Source: Gari tellinella
Taxonomy: Eukaryota; Mollusca; Bivalvia; Cardiida; Psammobiidae
Assembly: GCA_922989275.2 (NCBI GenBank)
Contig: OV277870.1
Coordinates: 73,038,579-73,102,578, forward strand
DNA length: 64,000 nucleotides
Reading direction: 5' to 3'
Within the stretch, counting starts at the first letter, position 1, and every line of letters begins with the position of its first letter. The notes beneath the pieces are model-generated. The model worked only from the letters and a program-made list of their open reading frames with translations. It searched no databases and was not told where the DNA came from. The translations under genes were made by a program, and so were the position numbers. This document shows, piece after piece, positions 56,701 through 63,452 of this stretch.

Positions 56701-59700
56701 CACATAATATGATATGTTATTACACCTCGCTTTGAGTTACAATGTTAATTTCCCATAGACCAAAATGAAACATTTTGCATGTCTTTTACATCTATCCAAA
56801 AACTACTGTCACTCTATATGATATTCTTTTTGTCACTCTATATGATATTATTTTATCTATTCTTCTTTCTTTTTTACTAATGATTTAAACAATGTGACGT
56901 CATTGACGTCGAAATCGATTCCCGCGGCAGCTCAAAATTGGTACATGTTTTATAAAATACGAACGAGACGATTCCACAGCCAGGGTTGATAAGCTTGGTG
57001 TAATAAAATAAATATTAAATGGCAGTGTGTGTGACATTTAAATTGTCAACCCTCGAAAAATAAGAATGTCTCCCTCGGCTTCGCCTCGGGTTGACATTCT
57101 GTTTTCTCGGGGTTACAATTTGGAATGTCACGCAAGCTCTCATCTAATACTTATATATTACCAATCTCTGAAAATGTATAAAGAACAATAAATTCGGGAC
57201 CAAATTGTGTTCGGTTTTCGGAGAAAATCCGGTTTTCGGGGTACGGTTTTCGGAGGTCTCACTGTATATATAAAAAACCGACAAACCAAATCACGAATAC
57301 ATACCTTTTTCTCGTAATAATAACGCCTTGAAATTGCTCGTTTAGCTGATAATGTCTTTTCATACTCCTCCTTATATCGTCCGGGGGTAAAACGAAGAAA
57401 CGGAAATGACATCAGAACTAAATTGACCTCAGGGTCAAGTAAGTAATCGCCAGCTTTGTCGAAATCCCAGAAAATGTTAACATCTTTGTCGTCATCTTTA
57501 AGGTCATGACCCCCGAGCTGAAAATAAAAGATGTATATTCTGAATGATGCAAAAATCTCCACAAACCATCGAAAACAGTTTAGTTTAACTAGGTTTCAAA
57601 TGCGGTACAAATGTTTGTAAGAATGGATGAAAGGATACCTCTAATTATTTCATCCATCTGTGCCCACGGTCCCTTATATGGGGCGTAAGCAAACAGTTTA
57701 GACATTGATCAGACGCCATATATTGCTTTTTATAAGGGTATACACTGTTAACTGATAGCAAATTTAGTATAAAATGACATAAACATAAAAATAAAATTAG
57801 ACTAGGCACCGCTTAGATTAAAATTGACTAATCCAATATATAAACATGAGTAATGTTCAGATATTACATGCCGTGTTAATTGTAACATGCTTCAATCAAA
57901 GTAACGTTATGTTTAGTTACGTAAGTAATATCGTAATGAGGGTCTAAACTGCTTGCAAATACACTAGTGTACTCTGTGTAACGCAGTGAAGGGGTTAGAG
58001 AAAATGAATGAAAAGAGAACGTTGTAAAATATGGTAATACCAGTAGTAAATTCATATACAGTGCTCCCTCTCTACAACGACACCAAATGGGAGACAATCA
58101 TTGTGTGCCTTGTTCGGAGGGAGACGTTATAGGGAGGGAAATCGGCTTACACTTGCAAACAGATTGAATCCAGATTAAACGCCGTGTTACGCGGCGTCTG
58201 ATCTGGATTCAAGCTGTTTGTCACTCGTCATTACTTCTTATGTCAAAATGTCCATTATGTAATTTTGAGAAAAAAACCCAGCAGACAACAATTTAAAGCA
58301 GACGATAATAAGGCTGTGAAAAGGTTGGACATAATCGTCTCGTTTTGGGGTAGAGCTGCGAGCGTTTTTGTAAGGAGGGAATCGTTGTTTAGAGGGCCGT
58401 TGTGGGGACGGCGCACTGTAGTTGGGAACCTGGTTAGATCCCGAATCATGTTATGTTAAACATGTATTATCAATTTATGCTTGTACTCTCAGAGTTGTTG
58501 TATTTATTTTTTTATTTTCTCTGTACATATATACAAACTGACAATCTTTCCTACACAGAAAAGATTATTTTAAAATGCTAATGTCATTACAAATACATGC
58601 AGTTGGAAACAAAAGCAGATGTCGAGTTGCTGGGCGTCTGATCAGGCTTCAGTTTGTTTGCCACTAAGATTAAAATCAGTCGACCAATGTTTCAAAACAT
58701 CATCATTTCGTACATTTATATGCACTGTATTTGTACAGTTATTCTTTCCCAATAAACACGTTTACGCTAAAACTATTATTTGCAGTGCAAACAGTTTGGA
58801 GCCAAATCAGACGCCGGGTAACCCGGCGTCTGATCAGGCTCCAAACTGTTTGCCACCAAGATAAACATGAAATATCAGAATTGCCCAAAAGTTGTTCTTA
58901 TCTACGTTTTAGTGCTTTGCGTTTGCGTACATTGCGTTTAAACGGGAAAGAATAACAGATTCTCCACTGTACAATGAGAAGAATGACGTTGTCTCGACTG
59001 TCGGTGAAGAGGTTAAGCTGCAACGTATTCAACATTTTACAGTAAAATCTCTCTATTACGGCCACTAAATGTTGTTAATTATTAGGTGTTTACCACAGGT
59101 GACTGCTTTAAACAAGATGACAGTGAAACAGAAAGCTCCTTTAGGAGCTTTCTGTTTTACTGTCACCTTGCTTTAAGCTGTCACCTGGTTTTTTTTAAAC
59201 AATTAATTAGCCCATATTTTAGTGGTCGTAAAAGAGAGGTTTTACTGTAGTACAAATTCTCGTCCAATATTTCAACTTACTATAATGGACACGACGTTCG
59301 TTAACGATCGCCTGAGTAAAGCAAGCATGTCAAACTCATGGCCCTGACACTTCTGAATTCTGTCCACTAGATTTACAAGCTCTGATGTAACATTATCCTC
59401 GAACACCTGTTTACCTTCTCCATAAACATTTAGTGCTTGAGCATAAGCCTTCCGTAATTTCCCATGGTCTGGTGTAAATGCCTCCAGGTGAAAAGTGGTG
59501 CTTAAATTGTTAAAAAGCACGTATTTTCCAAAGAAAGTACAGCTTCTGTCATTCATAAATGTCTTGTACTTATCACAAGTAAATGCTGTACGAATAAGCG
59601 ATGCACTGTTTAACACAATTATGGTTTGGCCGAACACATTCAGTTTTAATATGTCTCCATATACTTTGGCCAAGTCAGAAAATATTTTGTTTTCTTCACC

Positions 59701-59835
59701 CTTCTTCATATACGGTGCATATCCTACAAGAGGCCATCCTGTGGGTCCAGGTATTCGTTTGTGTTTTCCTGAGTCTCGTCTGAGAACAAAGTACAGTATG
59801 GTCAATCCAATCACAATATACAACAACACGTCCAT
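29502..59835 (-). CDS. Gene span: cytochrome P450, CYP2-clan-like, complete (6 exons)
   Basis: This is the joined model of exons 59835-59281, 57517-57305, 51877-51739, 50349-50084, 31529-31402 and 29715-29502, read on the minus strand. All introns are GT-AG and all phases agree, giving about 504 residues, the normal length of a microsomal P450. In order it has an N-terminal anchor, a proline-rich hinge (IPGPTGWPLVG), an I-helix (AGIMTS), the K-helix ExxR (ETLR), FRPERW, and the heme loop PFGTGRRQCAGE with its cysteine ligand. Such enzymes are ER-bound monooxygenases that use NADPH-P450 reductase. The substrate cannot be told from sequence. The I-helix lacks the usual acidic residue. Intron 4 is 18.5 kb and full of repeats. 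The reading frame is undamaged, so the gene is probably active. Confidence 0.88.
29808..29950. repeat. 143-bp near-perfect palindrome in P450 intron 5
   Basis: Outer CAAGCACGGC / GCCGTGCTTG, arms of about 66 bp with only a few mismatches and a loop of about 10 bases. It starts 93 bp upstream of P450 exon 6. No terminal features or target duplication seen. Confidence 0.85.
30936..31085. repeat. 150-bp loop-free palindrome in P450 intron 5
   Basis: Centre GAGCCT|AGGCTC between 31010 and 31011; inner 38 bases of each arm nearly perfect, outer part more diverged. It directly abuts the next MITE. Confidence 0.85.
31086..31277. mobile_element. AGGGCTCC MITE, copy 2
   Basis: Runs from GTGCTCCAGATAAG to ATCTGGAGCTC with the family's CACCAACACCTATGGTGTG and TTCTAATGAGAAG blocks. 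Confidence 0.7.
31402..31529 (-). CDS. P450 exon 5: beta-2 strand and PERW meander motif
   Basis: The acceptor is AATTGGCAG down to 31530 and the donor GTAGAT at 31401. 42 codons plus two bases. It encodes VIANVWYVHHDEKVWGDPW, then TFRPERWLDDSGDLLPNDH. The Arg of FRPERW completes the E-R-R triad with ExxR. It is separated from exon 4 by 18.5 kb but the phase is exact (phase 0), and IPSNSL|VIANVW reads as the family's usual strand. Confidence 0.87.
31577..31690 (-). mobile_element. 3' tail of a minus-strand retroelement
   Basis: On the minus strand it ends ...GCATAATAAAGATTCTATTC repeated ATTCT units, a poly(A) signal followed by a simple tail, as in LINE/SINE 3' ends. No coding part is present. 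Confidence 0.5.
32344..32508. mobile_element. Foldback MITE with ATACCAGTGTTTTAT arms
   Basis: Arms GAAATAATAAATTTATACCA... and its inverse ending near 32508 cover nearly the whole element, including CAATCGAACAC and GAGTTGAGATGC / GTATCTCAACGAC. Confidence 0.75.
33237..33445. repeat. Tandem duplication, 112-bp period
   Basis: Two copies of GCGAAAATCGCTGATGTCCG ... GGGGAAAGCCGA, starting 33237 and 33349, differing at few positions. No coding frame. Confidence 0.9.
34082..34148. repeat. CAAACAG-family hairpin, diverged
   Basis: GGCAAACAGATTGGAGCC / GGCTCCAACCTGTTTGC with a CCGG-type apex; part of an ACGTTTATTGAGAATGAATA-ended MITE. Confidence 0.75.
34678..34972. repeat. Three tandem ~96-bp units
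   Basis: Starts at 34678, 34778 and 34870. Each unit contains GGAGAGTA and the inverse TACTCTCC, so each can fold, and ends with (CAAA)n. Confidence 0.92.
35180..35263 (+). mobile_element. SINE/LINE 3' tail with AGCGCTATATAAAT and (AAT)n
   Basis: GTGAAGCGCTTTTGAACGCA, then GAAAAGAGCGCTATATAAAT and (AAT)n is a widely seen animal non-LTR tail. The upstream part is not recognised. Confidence 0.6.
36085..36908. mobile_element. CAGGGGTGT-ended element (hAT-like ends)
   Basis: Ends CAGGGGTGTAAAAATC and GAATTTGACACCCCTG are inverted; both flanks are TATAT (36080-36084, 36909-36913). ACTCGCCC motifs repeat near both ends. CAGGGGTG is hAT-like but hAT usually makes 8-bp duplications, so the class is uncertain. 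Confidence 0.75.
37225..38940 (+). mobile_element. Helentron/'pearl'-like element, 5'-truncated, copy 1
   Basis: Contains ~160-bp units (GTTATCTACCTTTRAATTGC, GCTCAGATTGTATATGACC) and the 3' end GGTGAGCGATATCAGGGCCT with hairpin AGGGCCT/AGGCCCT then CTTG. Interrupted by 37755-38790. Confidence 0.75.
37755..38790. mobile_element. TA-flanked element with TCCCGGCTGTACTTTTTCC ends
   Basis: About 26-bp terminal inverted repeats, TA at 37753-37754 and 38791-38792, 1036 bp. The interior is made of CCATGGAAA / ACGAGGAATCCTTGTAAAAT repeats, which create the long open frames on both strands; no transposase. Confidence 0.85.
38941..40157. other. Intron stretch with little recognisable content
   Basis: Only a degenerate hairpin remnant at 39040-39105 (CCTCTGATCTGGAGCAACAC) is seen. 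The open frame at 39536-39790 has no family match that I recognise. Confidence 0.5.
40719..41765. mobile_element. TTAA-flanked element (piggyBac-like target site)
   Basis: Inverted ends GGTGGTTCG / CGAACCACC lie inside TTAA (40715-40718 and 41766-41769). Neighbouring array units show the empty site TATTTAACAGTGTTTACAC. 1047 bp, no transposase. Confidence 0.88.
40846..40932 (+). ncRNA. tRNA-like Pol III unit with T-run, probably SINE
   Basis: TAGCGCAGTTGAT (box A) and GGTTCGATTCC (perfect box B) are tRNA-spaced, loop CTTGCAA gives anticodon TGC (Ala). Stems pair poorly. T9-10 at 40923 could end Pol III transcription. It lies inside the TTAA element. Confidence 0.5.
43435..43560. repeat. Dispersed GATGGATGA.. 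repeat, copy 3 (partial)
   Basis: GATGGATGATGAGGGATGAA, then ATGATTTCAGGACAGCTGAT, matches 11040-11080 and 15010-15065. Confidence 0.55.
43726..45131 (+). mobile_element. Helentron/'pearl'-like element, copy 3
   Basis: A degenerate 5' end (GCTAGCTCAGGGTGA), five or more ~160-bp units with starts near 43824, 43995, 44155, 44315 and 44475, and the intact 3' end ATCAGGGCCTTCAGGCCCTC TTG. The longest uninterrupted array of the three. Confidence 0.82.
45883..46063. mobile_element. AGGGCTCC MITE, copy 3
   Basis: CAGGGCTCCACATAAG to GAAACCCTG with CACCAACGCCTATGGTGTTA and the inverse TCACACCACTGGGTTTAATG. Confidence 0.7.
46745..46920. mobile_element. AGGGCTCC MITE, copy 4
   Basis: Right end TTATGCGGAGCCCTGA; contains CACCAAATCCTATGGTGTGG and GCACCATATGGTTTAATGCA. 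The left end is worn. Confidence 0.65.
47228..48080 (+). mobile_element. Tandem-core element, second Helentron-like type
   Basis: The 5' end is TTATACGCCCACCTCTAAAG, then GTGGTTGTATATTGGCGCG; ~160-bp units start near 47305, 47466 and 47628 (CTTGTCCGGAGGTTTCTGGG). The 3' third resembles 42090-42300. Confidence 0.7.
48140..48480. mobile_element. Two AAGCAGAAAGCTCC-type hairpin MITEs
   Basis: TACAGTAAAGCACATCTATT with hairpin AAAGCTCCTTATGTGCTTTC (~48250-48280), and a second, worn hairpin at about 48405-48440. Related to 59040-59247. Confidence 0.6.
49488..49551. repeat. CAAACAG-family hairpin, AATGCGGC apex
   Basis: AAACAGTGTAGAATCTGATC / GATCAGAGTCTACACTGTTT with apex GCCGCATAATGCGGC. Confidence 0.8.
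49715..50062. mobile_element. GCGCTCCCTCTCTACA MITE next to P450 exon 4
   Basis: Ends AGCGCTCCCTCTCTACAAGG and AGAGAGGGAGCACTGTT; decayed hairpin 49907-49962. Its right end is 22 bp from the exon 4 donor edge at 50084. Confidence 0.8.
50084..50349 (-). CDS. P450 exon 4: I-helix, J helices and K-helix ExxR
   Basis: The acceptor is CATTTCAG down to 50350 and the donor is GTAAGT at 50083. Phase 1 in, phase 0 out. It encodes GIMTSLSTLSSLLVCLLNYP, EYQAKIQAELDRVVG, and FIDAVIQETLRYL with the invariant Glu and Arg of ExxR. The I-helix reads A-G-I-M-T-S, so Met stands where Asp or Glu normally precedes the catalytic Thr. The rest follows the CYP2-clan pattern closely (P-x-x-Q-x-K-I-x-x-E-L-D). Confidence 0.87.
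50600..51050. repeat. ~48-bp minisatellite in P450 intron 3
   Basis: About nine units of AGAACTTCAGTGCGATTTRT with starts of CAGTGCGA at 50766, 50813, 50861, 50908, 50957 and 51004. The period is near a multiple of three, which keeps a false open frame. Three more worn units lie at 51585-51720. Confidence 0.9.
51739..51877 (-). CDS. P450 exon 3: H helix to start of I-helix
   Basis: The acceptor is TTCATTCTAG down to 51878 and the donor GTAGTA at 51738. 46 codons plus one base, phase 1 out. It encodes VRSFVDFFIGEQLEAQKKG, then FTDERIIAILLETVGAG. The last residues are the first half of the I-helix, where AG is the family's A/G-G. A ~48-bp minisatellite comes within about 20 bp of the donor. 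The exon is too short to stand out as an open frame and was found by matching motif order. Confidence 0.8.
51968..52090. mobile_element. AAGCAG-hairpin MITE, short copy
   Basis: Hairpin AGAATGCGCCATAAGGCGCATTCT (~51999-52024) between AAAGCAGGCTG and inverse arms, ending GGCGATGGGGTAAAGG. Confidence 0.75.
52267..52459. mobile_element. TA-flanked CAGTCGAACTTTGATATCT MITE (pogo/Tigger-like ends)
   Basis: Inverted ends match over about 19 bp, TA on both sides (52265-52266, 52460-52461), 193 bp, almost wholly foldback. Confidence 0.85.
52751..53000. mobile_element. ACAGTGGAGAATGTGTTATT MITE
   Basis: Inverse orientation of 27690-27955. Hairpin 52814-52880 has apex CCGGGTAACCCGG; ends ACAGTGGAGAATGTG and CAGATTCTCCATTGTA. 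Confidence 0.85.
53135..53487. mobile_element. AGTGCTCCCTCTCTGCAAAA MITE
   Basis: Ends AGTGCTCCCTCTCTGC and GTAGGGAGGGAGCACTGTA; hairpin 53241-53306. Confidence 0.85.
53658..56613. mobile_element. Composite TTAA-flanked element, copy 2 (longer array)
   Basis: Same left end as 22085, with an AGGGCTCC MITE (53854-54050), hairpin (54164-54229) and tandem array (~54340-56240) in the same order, then the same right end ..GGTCTGAAAACACAATGGGAC. The array is about 1 kb longer than in copy 1 and contains a G16 run at 56249. Confidence 0.75.
56710..57150. mobile_element. Foldback repeat, inverted copy of 8928-9390
   Basis: Starts TTATTACACCTCGCTTTGAG and ends in the palindrome TATTAAATGGCAGTGTGTGT .. 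CGCAAGCTCTCATCTAATA. Confidence 0.75.
57305..57517 (-). CDS. P450 exon 2: E to G helix region
   Basis: The acceptor is ATTTTCAG, read down to 57518, and the donor is GTATGT at 57304. 71 codons, phase 0 both sides. It encodes LGGHDLKDDDKDVNIFWDFD, then NLVLMSFPFLRFTPGRYKEE and a charged end ISRRYYYEKK. This is the variable substrate-recognition part of P450s, placed here by order and phase. The surrounding open frame runs on in both directions without homology and is not used. Confidence 0.82.
57680..57990. repeat. Decayed CAAACAG hairpin MITE
   Basis: AAACAGTTTAGACATTGATC (57690) with a lost inverse arm; right edge GCAGTGAAGGGGTTAG at 57982. Confidence 0.55.
58059..58420. mobile_element. CAGTGCTCCCTCTCTACAAC MITE
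   Basis: Ends CAGTGCTCCCTCTCTACAAC and GGGGACGGCGCACTGTA; hairpin 58155-58220. Confidence 0.85.
58735..58975. mobile_element. ACAGT..ATTCTTTCCC MITE
   Basis: Hairpin 58787-58852 with apex GCCGGGTAACCCGGC; right end AACAGATTCTCCACTGTA. Nearly collinear with 52751-53000. Confidence 0.85.
59040..59247. mobile_element. TA-flanked CAGTAAAATCTCTCT MITE in P450 intron 1
   Basis: Inverted ends CAGTAAAATCTCTCTATTAC / GAGAGGTTTTACTG, TA at 59038-59039 and 59248-59249, inner hairpin AAAGCTCCTTTAGGAGCTTT. It ends 26 bp from the exon 1 donor. Confidence 0.85.
59281..59835 (-). CDS. P450 exon 1: membrane anchor to D-helix region
   Basis: ATG is at 59835-59833 and the donor GTAAGT at 59280-59275; 185 codons, phase 0 out. 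Residues 2-18 (DVLLYIVIGLTILYFVL) form the signal anchor, followed by basic residues and the hinge IPGPTGWPLVGYAPYM. FSDLAKVYGDILKLNVFG is the A-helix/beta-1 region with the usual YGD. The C-helix WxxxR is not obvious: the matching stretch reads HGKLRKAYAQ, with His where Trp is usual. This ATG is chosen because it sits directly before the anchor. A MITE ends only about 26 bp beyond the donor side. Confidence 0.87.
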
Positions 59836-60380
59836 TGCTTTGCCTTCATTGAGGGAACTGATATGTTGTATAGTGTGGTACGGTTAGTTGCACGACCATA
59901 TTTGTCATATTTAACTAATACGTTTCACTTTTTGCATCTTCCGAGCCAATGTTAAATACAGTTGCCAATTTAAGTAGATTTTTCTGCGTTTGAGGAATGA
60001 ATTAATAAAACAATTTCCCGCCCCGACCACAAATTCGAAGTACGTCCATTACCATGATTTCTTCACAGTTATACATGCATATGTCTTGCACAGTAAAGAT
60101 CAAGTTTATACGTCGGGTTAACCTGCGTCTGTTCAAAATCCAGACCAATTGCTGATCACATTTAAAAAGACGACAACATTTTAACATCTTCTCCACTGTA
60201 CTTGTTATAGTAATTATTTATATACGGTACGCTACACACAGAAAACCCTCAAAACTTTCCAAATGAGTTTGATAACAGTGATATCAGACTATGTGTGTTT
60301 CTTGAATCTTGAAGAGTGCATTTTCACTCAGGTGAAGACCGTCATCTCAGTTTTTCCCCATAATAACCATTCATCTGAAT
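59836..60380. other. Upstream region of the P450 gene
   Basis: No convincing TATA box or other core promoter was identified. A half hairpin (ACGTCGGGTTAACCTGCGTC) lies near 60108, within a MITE ending CTTCTCCACTGTA at 60198. Confidence 0.35.
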
Positions 60381-60389
60381 CAAGACTAC

Positions 60390-60723
60390 AGTGATCCCTC
60401 CCTACTACGACCCTCCCAACAACGACTCCCTCCTTACAACGACCATTGCCGCTGTTCCCTAAACAGAACAAGTATTCTAACCTGTTCACGAATGCAATGT
60501 CGTCTGCGTTAAATTGTCGCCTGCTTAGTTTCTCAAAGTTACATAATGTACATTTTGACAGTTAAAACTTAATGAGGAGTGACAAACAGCTTGAATCTAG
60601 ATCAGACGCCGCGTAACGCTGTTTGCAAATGTAAGTCAATTTCCCTCTATATAACGACTTCCTCCGAACAACACACACACTCTTTGTCTCCCATGGGGTG
60701 TCGTTCTAGAGAGGGAGCACTGT
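60390..60723. mobile_element. CAGTGATCCCTCCCTACTAC MITE, hairpin half lost
   Basis: Ends CAGTGATCCCTCCCTAC and AGAGAGGGAGCACTGTA. At 60585-60630 the right hairpin arm is deleted after GACGCCGCGTAACG. Confidence 0.8.
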
Positions 60724-61074
60724 ATTAACAAATGGTTTCTAAAAACTTCAGCTCCAGCAGGGTAAGACCTAGTTCATGCAAAGATCGACATCCTATCAAC
60801 CATTACACCGGGTGAAATACAATATGGTTAACTGTTCTCGTCGGCTTTAACCTTTAGTTTTTATTGTCTTTATTTTTATGTAATTTTATTATTGTGTTTT
60901 AAAATATATTCCAAAGGGTGACAAAAGGTATAGATTCGTAACAGAGGATTTAAGCAGGAGTTCTCTATTTAGGATCTACACACCCATAAAAACTGAGAGT
61001 TAATGGCAATTTGCTTAAAGGTTGGATATGGTAAAGCAGAAAACATCTGTATTCGCGTTACTTTCATAGTCATA

Positions 61075-62008
61075 CGAGGGGTGTTTCATAATTAATGCAA
61101 CTTGTTCTGTAACTTCAATTTAATAAGTGTGATATGCACGTGTGATATATCGTTGGAAAGGGCAATTTCTCACCTACACGATGGTATAATGCACGATTAT
61201 AACACAAAACTGTATAAATCACAATACTAACCTAAATGACCCCTTCACAAGGGCACTAGGACTAAGCACTTTTTAGGATTTAATTTTTGACCTAATAAAT
61301 TTTTAAAAAGTAAAAATTCTAAATTTTATTTTTGAAAAATATCAGTGTGTATCTGAATTTTAATGTATATACAATTTCATAACAATTAAATTGGTCAACT
61401 GTCTTTAATCTCAATTTTTCAAAAATAAATTCTCTTATTTTGTTAATGAAAAACATTAACATTAATTTTCGAACCCTATAAAAATCTTCTTGGTCTGTGT
61501 ATCTATATTTTTATTTAAAAAACATGAACATCTACATCAATAGCTTAAATTAAAGCCTGTTTTGATGTAAACAAATGTGGTTTACATTTCAATAAATACC
61601 CTTGAACATAACAGTAGTGTAATTTTCTACGATATTTACAGCACGAGCTATATTTTTGTACTTTTATAAAATAATTTAATTTCTAACCCTGCAGTATGTT
61701 CATAATTGTCTGATTATATTTGACAGAAAGTTTCGTTAAAATATTCAAAAAAATAAAGTCGCTATAACATTTTTAGTAGCATCATTTGTTCGAAAACTTA
61801 CTTCTAAAGTACACAAAAATGGTCCAGTGCCCTAAACTTTGGGTAATTTCAGTTCGTGTTGTGACTTATCTAGTCATGTGATCTTACCGTGCATTATATT
61901 ATTGTGTAAAAGAAAAAATGTTCTTTCGAATGATATATAACACATGCATTATGCACCTATTATATTAAAGTTATTGATCAAGTTGCATTAATTATGAAAC
62001 ACCCCTCG
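61075..62008. mobile_element. TA-flanked element with perfect 30-bp inverted ends
   Basis: Ends CGAGGGGTGTTTCATAATTA.. identical over 30 bp, TA at 61073-61074 and 62009-62010, 934 bp. Looser pairing extends to about 130 bp per arm. Mariner-like ends by pattern; no transposase. Confidence 0.88.
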
Positions 62009-62059
62009 TATTAACTTATGTAGATCAAGTTTGACACATTGCCTACATTTATTGTATAT

Positions 62060-62420
62060 ACAGTGCTCCCTCTCTACAACGACACCTAATGGGAGACAAA
62101 CATTGTGTGTGTTGTTAGGAGGGAGTCGTTATAGAGAGGGAGATTGACTTACATCTGCAAACAGCTTGAATCCAGATCAGACGCCGCGTAACGCGACGTC
62201 TGATCTGGATTCAAGCTGTTTGTCACTTTTATTAAGTTTCAACTGTAAGAAATGTCCATTTTGTAACTTTGAGAAAGTTAGCAGGCGACAATTTTACGCA
62301 GACGACATTGCATTAGTGAACAGGTTGGACATACTTGTCCTATTTAGGGAATAGCGACAATGGTCGTTGTAAGGAGGGAGTCGTTGTTGGAAGAGTCGTT
62401 GTAGAGAGGGAGCGCTGTAA
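62060..62420. mobile_element. CAGTGCTCCCTCTCTACAAC MITE
   Basis: Ends CAGTGCTCCCTCTCTACAAC and TAGAGAGGGAGCGCTGTA; hairpin 62157-62221 with apex GCCGCGTAACGCGAC. Confidence 0.85.
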
Positions 62421-62589
62421 TTAAAGGACAAATCCAATTTGCAGGTAGAAGACAATGACGTGCATGGATCAATTAAAAATTTTTCCTTACAAGTGTGCTT
62501 GTTTGCGAGTGTTGAAGTCGCTTTCATGTTTAGTGAATTACTATATTAGTACCACTATATCTAGAACCATTGATTTAACCACATACATT

Positions 62590-62770
62590 AACCCTTTCAC
62601 TCTCAATGACGCTTTAAAGCGCGTTTGCAAACAGTTTAGGTCCTGCTCAGACGCCGCGTAACGCCCTCTGACCAGGGTCAACTCTGTTTGCAGAGCAAAA
62701 GTGTACTTTTCACGGATACACTGTTTTGCAGTGACGAGTATATTCGTCGCTGGGATTGAATGTGTTAAAT
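62590..62770. mobile_element. TTAACCCTTTCACTCTCAAT MITE, apex damaged
   Basis: Hairpin remnant 62627-62695 joins a GACGCCGCG left arm to a CCCTCTGACCAGGGTC right arm, that is, two different apex types. Confidence 0.7.
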
Positions 62771-62849
62771 GGACTTACAGCAGCGTGTTCAGTTACCACT
62801 GTTTGCTGTTTAAGTTAGCAGTTTGTGCCCCGTGTGCAGCGTGCAGAGT

Positions 62850-63095
62850 ACAGTAGAGAAAACGTAATATTTCAAAATAACAGCGCTCATGCTTAAACTA
62901 TTATTTTCATTGCAAACCTTTTGGAGCCTGATCAGACGCCGGGTAACCCGGCGTCTGATCAGGCTCCAAACTGTTTGCCACTCAGATTAAAACTGGCAGT
63001 CATATACTCGTAATTGTCAAAAATTGTCATTTTCTAAATTTCATTGCATTGTGTTTGCGTTTGAACGGAATGAAAACGTTTTCTCCTCTGTATTT
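62850..63095. mobile_element. ACAGTAGAGAAAACGTAATA MITE
   Basis: Hairpin 62912-62979 (apex GCCGGGTAACCCGGC); right end ACGTTTTCTCCTCTGTA. Confidence 0.8.
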
Positions 63096-63452
63096 CAGAC
63101 AGGTAGTCAACTTGAAATCGATGGACATTGATTCCTTTACTGAACTCATCACTGGTCTGGGTTTACACTGTTTGTTCAGGGTAATATGCTCCTCAGACGT
63201 GCATTTTTGTTTAACCCTTTCATGATCAAATTAAACGGGAGGGTTTTACCCCTTCACCGGTTTATTGTCGTCTGCTTCAGTATTGTTGTCTGCAAAACGC
63301 GTTTCAAAGCTAGATTTAAGGTTGTCTGACTTTATAGATATCGATAAGAGTGTTAAACAGTTTGTACTTCTGCAATATCGTCTGCTTTAAATTGTCGTCT
63401 GCTGTTTTTTCTAAAGTTACATAATGGACATTTTGACAGAAAAACCCCTTAA

